A stretch of 8,765 nucleotides of DNA from positions 1 to 8,765 of the forward strand of contig JAAZJW010000206.1 of the NCBI GenBank assembly GCA_012800145.1, in the 5' to 3' direction. A program made the translations under genes and the position numbers. Numbering within the stretch: the stretch's first letter is position 1; every line of letters begins with the position of its first letter. This document shows positions 1 through 5,832 of this stretch, in pieces. Under the pieces are notes generated by a model that saw only the letters and a program-made list of their open reading frames with translations, was not told the DNA's origin and ran no database searches. The stretch comes from Clostridiales bacterium (lineage in GTDB: Bacteria; Bacillota; Clostridia; Peptostreptococcales; Natronincolaceae).

Positions 1-736
1 CCCCGGCATATAGATTTTGCAGATTGGTCGGTTTGGCAATATCAGGCCTGTTTAAGATAGATTGTATGTTGCTTTTTATCTCTTCTAGGTTGTCCGCCAA
101 TTCATCGGATTTTAATACAGACAGTTGTCCCTTGTTATGTAACAGCAGTTCGTCGCTTATTTTATTTATGGTGTCAACAATTGTTTCAATATTTTGTTTA
201 AGGGAATCATCCGATAGAGCCGAAGTTTCCAATAAAGAAAGTAACTGTTCCTTTAAACTGTCTAATTCCTGAAGTTGGTCTGCATCTATTTCTATATTTT
301 TGCTATCTGCATCTTCACAGTCCTGTATATTGTCCAACATCATCAATAGTAAGAATTGAAGTGTTGTCATATCTTCGTTTACTTTTTCCTCTTCAGTGTC
401 TTCTGTCGTTTCTTTTGTGTCTGTATTCTCGCATTTTTTTGGTTGTTCCGTTTTGTTCGGGGAGACTCTGTTGCTCGAGGCATCGGATTTAAATTTGTTG
501 TCGGGCTTATTTGCGTTGTTCGGGTTACTTGTTTGATTTATAGTGTTTTTAATTTTATTCTGTTCGTTGTATGCTACATTTTTTATTGCGTCCCCCTTGC
601 CAAACAACAAGTTTCTCTTTTCATTGTTAAAAATGTCGGAAAATATCTGTTTGCTGTTTTCGGTAGAAAATTTACTGTTGATTGTGAAATTGTTTTTTTG
701 GTCGGGAATATGTAAAGCCTCTGCTATATTTATCAT
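1..736 (-). CDS. fliK: Probable flagellar hook-length control protein FliK, N-terminal part (3' end outside window)
   Basis: The minus-strand frame stays open from an ATG at 736-734 to the window edge: 245 codons plus one base, with no stop, so the gene is truncated by the window and not broken. The start is set by a strong GGAGGTG eight bases upstream. FliK is secreted as a molecular ruler and switches export from hook to filament substrates through a C-terminal domain that is not visible here. What is visible is typical of a FliK N-terminal half: hydrophilic, probably disordered, Asn/Lys/Asp/Glu-rich (residues about 50-122), one short hydrophobic stretch (about 125-138, L-Q-F-L-L-L-M-M-L), then amphipathic helices (about 155-230). 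The identity rests mainly on position, since fliK follows the ylxF gene in the Bacillota fla/che order. Sequence similarity is weak in this part of the family. A different secreted flagellar protein is possible but less likely. Confidence 0.72.
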   Translation of the reverse strand, partial: MINIAEALHIPDQKNNFTINSKFSTENSKQIFSDIFNNEKRNLLFGKGDAIKNVAYNEQNKIKNTINQTSNPNNANKPDNKFKSDASSNRVSPNKTEQPKKCENTDTKETTEDTEEEKVNEDMTTLQFLLLMMLDNIQDCEDADSKNIEIDADQLQELDSLKEQLLSLLETSALSDDSLKQNIETIVDTINKISDELLLHNKGQLSVLKSDELADNLEEIKSNIQSILNRPDIAKPTNLQNLYAG

Positions 737-744
737 CTTTATTT

Positions 745-754
745 CACCTCCTTT
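745..754 (-). promoter_or_regulatory. Ribosome binding site of fliK
   Basis: On the minus strand the sequence reads AAAGGAGGTG followed by eight bases and then ATG. This is a near-perfect anti-Shine-Dalgarno match at good spacing and fixes the fliK start at 736. It matters because the preceding 258 nt are repeat DNA, so translational coupling from the upstream gene is not available to fliK. Confidence 0.85.
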
Positions 755-887
755 CGATGTTATGTGAAATTTATAGATCCTTCGAGGGCACCGTTAATAC
801 TGTCCGTCTCAGGATGACAAACAAATTAAGGAGAACATTATTCCTAAATACGGATCCTTCGCGGGCACCGTTAATGCTGTCCGTCTC

Positions 888-941
888 AGGATGACAAACA
901 AGTTAAGGATGACAAACAAGTTAAGGATGACAAACAAATTA
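888..941. repeat. Tandem array of three 18-bp units
   Basis: The unit AGGATGACAAACAAGTTA occurs at 888-905 and 906-923 exactly, and at 924-941 with one change (AAATTA in place of AAGTTA). The unit is the right-hand end of the larger repeat, so this looks like local amplification of that end. Being 18 bp long, it keeps a plus-strand frame open and gives an artefactual MTNKLR peptide repeat, which I do not believe is a gene. Confidence 0.9.
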
Positions 942-1005
942 AGAAAATACTGTCCGTCTCAGATGACAAACAAATTAAGAAAATACTGCTCATCTCAGGA
1001 TGACA
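942..1005. repeat. 36-bp tandem repeat, second copy incomplete, running into the ylxF-like gene
   Basis: The 36-bp block 942-977 begins AGAAAATACTGTCCGTCTC and is followed by a second, diverged copy at 978-1005 that begins AGAAAATACTGCTCATCTC. Each block combines the core of the larger repeat with its AGGATGACA end; the first lacks one G. The second copy ends inside the coding region of the ylxF-like gene and contains that gene's TGA stop (995-997). Confidence 0.8.
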
Positions 1006-2248
1006 TTTCAGGTGTTATAAATAGTTTTTTGGAAAGCAGGATTCTGTCGCCTTCCTTCAAATTCTTCAATATTTCTGCTACTGTGTTGGTTTTCAGTTTG
1101 TCTAAGACATCCACTACCAGTTGTTCTTCTGTAAATATAATCTCTTCGGACTCGTTTAATGTATGTTTCTGATATACCTCGTTTCTTTTCAGCATTGTTT
1201 CAATCATTTTTGTCAGCTCTTCTATATCCGTTTTTTGATATACAGCAGATAGTTCATCTATCTTTTGATTATATTCCCTGTAAATTGTAATCCCCTTCAT
1301 GATTGCAGATGATATGTTCTGTTTATCTTTTTGCAATTCTTCTAAATGATTGATTTCATTGAATAGGGCCAATACAAAATCATTGTCGTCAACATTAGAC
1401 AGAATTTTGGAAGATTTGTTTAATGTCAAATTTTTATAAATAACCGCAAGTTGTTCAATGCTATATTTATTGGAATCCCCCAACTCGGCTACTGCCTCTG
1501 TGATATGTTTATTTTCATATATTGAGGCTAATTCGAACAGTTGTGTTCGATTGTTTTCCGATTCTTCTAATTTTTTTTCTATATTTTGCAGGACCCGGTT
1601 TGGAAGTCTATATTTTATCTGTTTTCCCAATTCCATATCTAAATAAAACAAATATTCCGCTGCCTGCTCGGGTTTTAGCCTTTCAAACAGGCCTATCAGC
1701 TCATCTGTCGTTATTTCGTTGGCAGCATGTGTTCTTTCTATTTCTTGCACAGCTTTTGCAAGGGTTAAAGAAGTATAATATTTTTGCATCTCATTGATTT
1801 TTTCCTCATTTTCTCTGTCTATCTCGGCTAAAATTCTATTAAACGGGTCTTTCTTGAATTTTGGGGCTTCCAGGTTTTCTTTAACTTTTTTCATCTTATT
1901 TGCATTTTCTTTGCTCATCAGAATTACTAAATCATTAAATAACTGTTGGTTTTCTCCCTTTATAATTAGCAGTTTGTCAATAATACGATCTTCATCAAGA
2001 TTTATATAATATTGCGCAATCTTTCTTTTTAATTCTTCTTTCTCCTTTTTTGTGGGGATTGTCTGAAAATACCCCCCTATATTCCCGGGCAACCCGGATA
2101 AGATTTTATTTGCATTATCTTTAAATCCTTCATTACTGAAATATAAAATACCCATAATTATTAATGGCAAGGAAATAAACGATATAAGTATGGTGGATAA
2201 AATTTTAGCAAAAGATTTATCTTTAAACTCCTCTGTGCTTATGTCCAT
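995..2248 (-). CDS. YlxF/MotE-type membrane-anchored flagellar accessory protein, long form with about four helical repeats
   Basis: This 417-aa protein lies between fliJ and fliK, the place of ylxF in the Bacillota fla/che operon. YlxF/MotE proteins have an N-terminal membrane anchor and an MgtE-intracellular-N-like helical domain; MotE of rhizobia is a motility chaperone, and the exact role of YlxF is unclear. Here a cytoplasmic leader (1-15) is followed by one membrane helix (about 16-37, I-L-S-T-I-L-I-S to I-L-Y-F), then about 380 soluble residues. Those contain the recurring pattern (I/A)-x-x-Y-Y/I-Y, then L or F, then L-x(5)-A-x-x-(I/Y)-L-x-x-L-D. The copies begin near 73, 151, 237 and 330. 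The clearest units are F-E-R-L-K-P-E-Q-A-A-E-Y-L (188-200), Y-K-N-L-T-L-N-K-S-S-K-I-L (271-283) and L-D-K-L-K-T-N-T-V-A-E-I-L (382-394). It is about twice the length I recall for Bacillus YlxF. The start has AGGGGG eight to twelve bases upstream, overlapping the fliJ stop. The last residues (M-S-S) and TGA lie in repeat DNA. Confidence 0.8.
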   Translation of the reverse strand: MDISTEEFKDKSFAKILSTILISFISLPLIIMGILYFSNEGFKDNANKILSGLPGNIGGYFQTIPTKKEKEELKRKIAQYYINLDEDRIIDKLLIIKGENQQLFNDLVILMSKENANKMKKVKENLEAPKFKKDPFNRILAEIDRENEEKINEMQKYYTSLTLAKAVQEIERTHAANEITTDELIGLFERLKPEQAAEYLFYLDMELGKQIKYRLPNRVLQNIEKKLEESENNRTQLFELASIYENKHITEAVAELGDSNKYSIEQLAVIYKNLTLNKSSKILSNVDDNDFVLALFNEINHLEELQKDKQNISSAIMKGITIYREYNQKIDELSAVYQKTDIEELTKMIETMLKRNEVYQKHTLNESEEIIFTEEQLVVDVLDKLKTNTVAEILKNLKEGDRILLSKKLFITPEMSS

Positions 2249-2258
2249 GATCTTCCCC

Positions 2259-2699
2259 CTACTTGCTTGCGGTTCTATAGCATACTATTTCATCAGTTAA
2301 AGCATGTTCCTGTTTTAGCTGGTTATATTTATGTCTTCCATAGTCTTTTTCTTTTAGCTTTTCAAAAATTCTTTTTTGTTTTGAGGCCTCCACCAGATCT
2401 TTTCTTTTGTTTTCTGTTTCCAATTCCGATTGTTCTACTACTTCTTCCTGTTTGTTTATTATGTTTTGCATAATATCTAAATTATAGGAGAGATTTCTGA
2501 GTTCCTCGACCTTTATAGTGTTTTGCATTTTTACTTCCAGGTTATGGATCAGGTCCTCTTTTTTATAGCACAGTTTATCTAATTTATTTTGTTCGGCTGC
2601 CAATTTTTGCATGGAAATTCCAAGCTTATTTTTTTTATCATCCTCAATTTTTTCCTTAACACCCAATATGGTATCAAACCGAAAAATAAACTTTTCCAT
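2259..2699 (-). CDS. fliJ: Flagellar export chaperone/ATPase stalk protein FliJ
   Basis: The 146-aa protein is almost entirely charged helix, as expected for FliJ, a coiled-coil protein that sits in the central hole of the FliI hexamer, links it to the export gate protein FlhA, and escorts export chaperones. The opening M-E-K-F-I-F-R-F-D-T-I-L-G-V-K-E is the usual FliJ start (a phenylalanine-rich segment leading into L-x-x-x-x-x-x-E). Two long helices follow (about 13-65 and 66-130), with a hairpin turn probably near 65-75. The end K-E-x-D-Y-G-R-H-K-Y-N-Q-L-K-Q-E-x-A-L-T-D-E resembles the family C-terminus. FliJ is usually about 145-150 aa, so it is complete. ATG 2699 has AGGAGGG six bases upstream, overlapping the fliI stop (10-nt gap). 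If FliI is really truncated, FliJ has lost its main partner. Confidence 0.92.
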   Translation of the reverse strand: MEKFIFRFDTILGVKEKIEDDKKNKLGISMQKLAAEQNKLDKLCYKKEDLIHNLEVKMQNTIKVEELRNLSYNLDIMQNIINKQEEVVEQSELETENKRKDLVEASKQKRIFEKLKEKDYGRHKYNQLKQEHALTDEIVCYRTASK

Positions 2700-2709
2700 T
2701 GTAACCCTC

Positions 2710-3399
2710 CTATTTAACTATCTCCTGCATAATGTCAATAGCTTCATCAAAGGAACTTTTTTGCTGTATATCCTGTCTTAAAAAATCATTTATAGAGTCA
2801 ATCCTACTAATAGCCTCATCAATTTTTTTATTTGTTCCTTCTACATATGCTCCTATATTGATTAAATCTTCTGATTCATTATATATGGATAATAATTCCT
2901 TAATTTGATTGGATAATTGTAAATGTTCCTTGGTGATCACATTGGGCATCACTCTGCTCACACTTGCTAAAATATCTATAGCAGGATAATGATTCCTGTT
3001 AGCAATTTTCCTGGATAAGACTATATGCCCGTCCAATATTCCACGCACAGTGTCGGCTATGGGCTCATTCATATCATCACCGTCTACCAGAATGGTATAT
3101 AATCCCGTTATGGAACCTTTGTCCGACGTCCCCGACCGTTCCAACAGTTTAGGAAGTATAGCAAATACCGAAGGGGTATACCCTCTGGTTACAGGAGGTT
3201 CCCCAATAGCCAGTCCTATCTCCCTTTGAGCCATGGAAAACCTGGTCAAGGAATCCATCATCAGTATTACATTTTGTCCCTGGTCTCTGAAATATTCCGC
3301 TATAGACGTGGCCAACAGTGCCCCCTTCGTTCGTATAAGAGCGGGTTGATCTGAGGTTGCTACTACCAATACAGATCTTTTGAGGCCTTCTTCCTGCAA
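2710..3399 (-). CDS. FliI C-terminal fragment downstream of the premature stop (possible re-initiation product)
   Basis: The remainder of fliI after the TAA is open to the natural TAG at 2710. The first conventional in-frame start is TTG at 3399-3397, which would give 229 residues with Walker B, the D-G-D-D-M-N-E-P motif and the C-terminal domain but no Walker A. No ribosome binding site lies at normal distance from that TTG. A GGGAGGT sits just before the stop, 22 nt from the TTG, which is too far for ordinary initiation but compatible with re-initiation. Whether any protein is made from it is unknown. Confidence 0.35.
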   Translation of the reverse strand: MQEEGLKRSVLVVATSDQPALIRTKGALLATSIAEYFRDQGQNVILMMDSLTRFSMAQREIGLAIGEPPVTRGYTPSVFAILPKLLERSGTSDKGSITGLYTILVDGDDMNEPIADTVRGILDGHIVLSRKIANRNHYPAIDILASVSRVMPNVITKEHLQLSNQIKELLSIYNESEDLINIGAYVEGTNKKIDEAISRIDSINDFLRQDIQQKSSFDEAIDIMQEIVK

Positions 3400-3414
3400 A
3401 TCATTTTCTATAAA

Positions 3415-4023
3415 TTATCTGACCTCCCTGCCACGCTCACCTATCAGCCCTATAACATTTATATCTGCCTGTGTGTTTCTCGCTATCATTCCCAGCAATG
3501 TGCTTTTCCCGATACCACTGCCCGAAAATATACCTATCCTTTGTCCATTACCACAAGTTAACAATCCGTCAATTGCCTTGATTCCCAATGCCAGAGGTTC
3601 TTCTATTTTAGTACGGAGCAGCGGATTTGGTGGAGACGACATGACAGGATAAGTTTTTCCATTATCCAAGGGCCCCTTGTTGTCTATCGGATTTCCTAAA
3701 CCGTCTAAAATCCTTCCAAGAAGCATTTCCCCGACATTTACTTGTAGCGAAGTTCCCAATGCTTCAACTTTGCTTCCCGGACCGATTCCTTCCATTTCAC
3801 CCAGAGGCATAAGTAAGACCTTTTTTTCTCTAAAACCAACCACTTCCGCCAGTATAGGTTTCGCTCCCTTCAACGTATATATCTTGCATATTTCACCTAT
3901 TTTTACAGCAGGTCCTACAGATTCAATGGTTAGCCCTATTACCTGAGATACATATCCTGTATATTTTATTAGGTCCAGATTTAACAACGCATCCTCATAT
4001 TTTTTCAGTGAAATAGTCCGCAT
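3415..4023 (-). CDS. FliI N-terminal fragment ending at the premature stop
   Basis: If the stop is real, translation from ATG 4023 yields 202 residues: the N-terminal domain plus the Walker A loop and the G-E-R-G-R-E-V-R segment. It would lack Walker B, the arginine finger and the C-terminal domain, so it could not hydrolyse ATP. FliH binds the extreme N-terminus of FliI, so the fragment might still be bound by FliH. This entry describes the likely product of the broken fliI gene and is not a separate gene. Confidence 0.5.
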   Translation of the reverse strand: MRTISLKKYEDALLNLDLIKYTGYVSQVIGLTIESVGPAVKIGEICKIYTLKGAKPILAEVVGFREKKVLLMPLGEMEGIGPGSKVEALGTSLQVNVGEMLLGRILDGLGNPIDNKGPLDNGKTYPVMSSPPNPLLRTKIEEPLALGIKAIDGLLTCGNGQRIGIFSGSGIGKSTLLGMIARNTQADINVIGLIGERGREVR

Positions 4024-4027
4024 TATA

Positions 4028-4810
4028 TCACTTATCCCCTAAAATTTCATAAAACATCTGTTCAATCTGTGTTATTTGAGTTTGAAGACTTGCATCTACC
4101 GTCCCTGAAACTGTTTCAATTATAATACTGCCATCTTCCAGTGCAGGGTCTTTTTTAACTTCTATATTGTCGATTCCTTCCGTCATTATGTATATTTTAT
4201 TTTTAGATGAGTTTACTGTTTCATAATCATTTTCACCTACGCGAATGATCAGACTGTCTGTATATGTACACTTTTCAATACCGTTTTCAACGAGATTTAG
4301 TAATAATTTATGATTTCTTTCGAGTTCATGATTAAGGATTTTTTTAACACAGGATATTATAAGTTCTATTACTTGTTTTTCCAGCTCTTTGGCAACAGTT
4401 TTTCTTTCGGATAATACATTTTGTTTCATCTGTTTGACTTCTTCTATTAAATTATCAACTGTCCTTAACCCCTCTTCCCGTCCTTCCAATACACCTTGTT
4501 CATAACCCTTTTTCCTTGAATTTTCTAAAATATTGTTGCTTTCCTCATAGGCTTCGGAGATAATAGTCTGTTGTTCAGTTCGGGTTCTACTTATCGTTTC
4601 TTCACATTCTATCTCTGCAGCTCTTATAATTGCATTAGCTCGTTCCTTGGCTTTGTCGATAATTGCTTTCGGATCTTCGATATCCGATTGATGGTCTTTT
4701 TTATCTTTGAGGGCTTTATCTATGGTTGGTCTTGTTGTTTGGCTGTTTTTAAATCTGACTATTTTTTCCCTACCCAAAACAATTTCATCCCATTTATAAA
4801 CCTTAGACAA
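4028..4810 (-). CDS. fliH: Flagellar export ATPase regulator FliH
   Basis: FliH dimers act as the peripheral stator-like partner of FliI, holding it inactive in the cytosol and docking it at the C ring. The 260-aa protein has a variable N-terminus (1-50), a long charged helix (about 50-115) ending in the G-x-x-x-G repeat region G-Y-E-Q-G-V-L-E-G-R-E-E-G (102-114), a further helix (about 116-165), and a C-terminal FliI-binding domain. That domain includes L-E-D-G-S-I-I-I-E-T-V-S-G-T-V-D-A-S-L-Q-T-Q (224-245), the segment best conserved in FliH/SctL and V/F-ATPase E-subunit-like proteins. The start is TTG at 4810-4808, inside the last codons of fliG (8-nt overlap), with GGGGGGGATG six bases upstream. 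No in-frame ATG lies nearby, so TTG is preferred. It ends TGA, four bases before fliI. Family assignment is secure; the exact start is less so. Confidence 0.9.
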   Translation of the reverse strand: MSKVYKWDEIVLGREKIVRFKNSQTTRPTIDKALKDKKDHQSDIEDPKAIIDKAKERANAIIRAAEIECEETISRTRTEQQTIISEAYEESNNILENSRKKGYEQGVLEGREEGLRTVDNLIEEVKQMKQNVLSERKTVAKELEKQVIELIISCVKKILNHELERNHKLLLNLVENGIEKCTYTDSLIIRVGENDYETVNSSKNKIYIMTEGIDNIEVKKDPALEDGSIIIETVSGTVDASLQTQITQIEQMFYEILGDK

Positions 4811-5822
4811 TTATTTCATCCCCCCCGCCACGAGAAATGATGATCTCTCCTGCTTCCTCCAATATTCTAATGGTGTTGACAATTTTTTGTTGTGCTTCTT
4901 CTACATCCCTCAATCTGATAGGCCCCATAAAATCCATATCTTCTTTTATCATTTCTGCCATACGCTTAGACATATTGGAATAAATCACATCTGCAACTTC
5001 TTCTGTTGCGCCCTTTAGAGCTACTGCTAATTCCTTGTTGTCAATTTCCCTAATAAATCTTTGGATGGATGTACTATCCAAACCGATAATATCCTCAAAT
5101 ACAAACATTCTTTTTCTAATTTCCTCGGCCAACTCCACATGCTCAATTTCTAATGTATCCATAATATTTTTTTCTGTTCCTCTGTCAACGGAATTGAGTA
5201 TATCAACAATGGACTGCACTCCTCCCGCTGTTGTATAATCCTGATTCACCAGGGATGAAAGCTTACTTTCCAATATGGTCTCAACCTCTCTGATTATTTC
5301 CGGTGAGGTTCTGTCCATGGTGGCTATTCTCCGAGCTACTTCTGATTGTTTTTCTTGAGGTAGAGCAGACAATATTTGTGCCGATTGATCAGAGGATAAA
5401 TATGCAAGTATTAATGCTATGGTCTGCGGATGTTCATTTTGGATAAAATTTAGCAACTGACCCGGATCGGCCTTTCTGGCAAAATCAAAGGGTCCTACTT
5501 GTAGGGATGCCGTCAGTTTATTGATTATGTCCATAGCCTTCTGAGCTCCCAGCGCCCTTTCCAGTACTTCTTTGGCATAGCTGATACCGCCTTCGGAAAT
5601 ATATTCCTGTGCCAGACATATTTCATAAAATTCATTTAAAACCTTATCCTCTTCTTCTGAAGAAATTTTTCGCATATTGGCAATTTCCAGTGTTAATTCT
5701 TCTATTTCTTCATCATTCAAATGTTTGAAAATTTGGGCAGAGTATTCCGGCCCTAAACTGATTAATAAAATTGCGGCCTTTTCCCTACCGGAAATGTTTC
5801 CCTTGAGTATCTTTCGCGCCAT
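4803..5822 (-). CDS. fliG: Flagellar motor switch protein FliG
   Basis: FliG lines the cytoplasmic face of the MS ring, binds FliF at its N-terminus and FliM in the middle, and carries the C-terminal torque helix that meets the stator MotA. The 339-aa length matches Bacillus FliG. The N-terminal domain (1 to about 110) starts with G-R-E-K-A-A-I-L-L-I-S-L-G. The middle domain has the E-H-P-Q-T-I-A motif (130-136), the FliM-binding site. The C-terminal domain has the M-F-V-F hinge motif (239-242) and the charged torque residues in R-F-I-R-E-I-D-N-K-E-L (255-265), all present. ATG 5822 has an AGAGGTGA site five bases upstream that includes the end of fliF, giving a 10-nt gap. The last codons contain a run of seven G bases (4820-4826) and encode R-G-G-G-D-E-I-I-V. 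Confidence 0.97.
   Translation of the reverse strand: MARKILKGNISGREKAAILLISLGPEYSAQIFKHLNDEEIEELTLEIANMRKISSEEEDKVLNEFYEICLAQEYISEGGISYAKEVLERALGAQKAMDIINKLTASLQVGPFDFARKADPGQLLNFIQNEHPQTIALILAYLSSDQSAQILSALPQEKQSEVARRIATMDRTSPEIIREVETILESKLSSLVNQDYTTAGGVQSIVDILNSVDRGTEKNIMDTLEIEHVELAEEIRKRMFVFEDIIGLDSTSIQRFIREIDNKELAVALKGATEEVADVIYSNMSKRMAEMIKEDMDFMGPIRLRDVEEAQQKIVNTIRILEEAGEIIISRGGGDEIIV
4817..4826 (-). promoter_or_regulatory. Ribosome binding site of fliH within a G7 tract
   Basis: The minus-strand sequence GGGGGGGATG lies six bases ahead of the TTG start of fliH and inside the last codons of fliG. It is the only purine-rich site near that start. The run of seven G is also a homopolymer inside coding sequence. 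Confidence 0.6.
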
Positions 5823-5832
5823 GCCTTCACCT

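Larger units (their letters stand above)
776..1005. repeat. Cluster of REP-like interspersed repeats filling the ylxF-fliK gap
   Basis: The largest gap in the operon is almost all repeat. Copy A (776-832) and copy B (853-909) are 57-bp direct repeats, 77 bp apart, with three mismatches (index 10 a/c, 24 a/g, 50 a/g). Each starts GATCCTTCG and carries CTCAGGATGACA near the right end, so ATCCT and AGGAT form short inverted arms around a GGGCACCGTTAAT-type core. Partial right-end copies follow: 946-979 (one base deleted) and 982-1005 (diverged in the middle). The end motif, CATCCTGAG paired with GAAGGATC when read on the minus strand, resembles short palindromic intergenic repeats that I recall from many bacterial genomes; that comparison is from memory and was not searched. 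There is no open frame for a transposase and no U-run that would make it an intrinsic terminator, so the operon is probably transcribed through it. Confidence 0.85.
2710..4023 (-). pseudogene. fliI: Flagellar export ATPase FliI, interrupted by one in-frame TAA at codon 203
   Basis: Read through the stop, the frame gives a full-length 437-residue FliI, the F1-beta-like ATPase that energises flagellar protein export at the cytoplasmic base of the basal body. Visible landmarks are the N-terminal beta domain (1 to about 95), Walker A G-S-G-I-G-K-S-T (168-175), the G-E-R-G-R-E loop with the catalytic Glu (195-200), Walker B I-L-M-M-D (253-257), the D-G-D-D-M-N-E-P-I-A-D-T motif (314-325) and an S-x-S-R arginine-finger-like motif (354-357). 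Codon 203, at 3417-3415, is TAA where the family has GAA (Glu) in R-E-V-R-E-F-I-E. One G-to-T change on the coding strand explains it. The frame is the same on both sides and no other damage is visible, so the lesion is recent or a sequence error. The start is ATG 4023, four bases after fliH. TAA also ends flgC, fliE and fliG here, which argues against reassignment of this codon. Confidence 0.9.

Noticed and set aside
356..715. Plus-strand open frame with a very hydrophobic, membrane-like translation
   Set aside because: It is antisense to the Asn/Lys-rich fliK N-terminus; AAT/AAC/AAA codons read backwards give Ile/Val/Phe/Leu, which explains the hydrophobicity.
770..798. A separate promoter for fliK (TATAAA at 770-775)
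   Set aside because: The -10-like box has only a poor -35 (ATTAAC) at 17 bp, and no sigma-28 type boxes were found; there is not enough to call it.
776..832. Repeat copy as an intrinsic terminator or attenuator
   Set aside because: The inverted arms are only about five base pairs around a long, imperfect core, and no run of U follows on the minus strand.
888..1005. CRISPR array
   Set aside because: The repeats are directly adjacent or separated by related sequence, with no unique spacers of uniform length.
891..1172. Plus-strand open frame with a repeated MTNKLR peptide
   Set aside because: It arises from the 18-bp DNA repeat (a multiple of three) and then runs antisense through the ylxF-like gene; there is no ribosome binding site.
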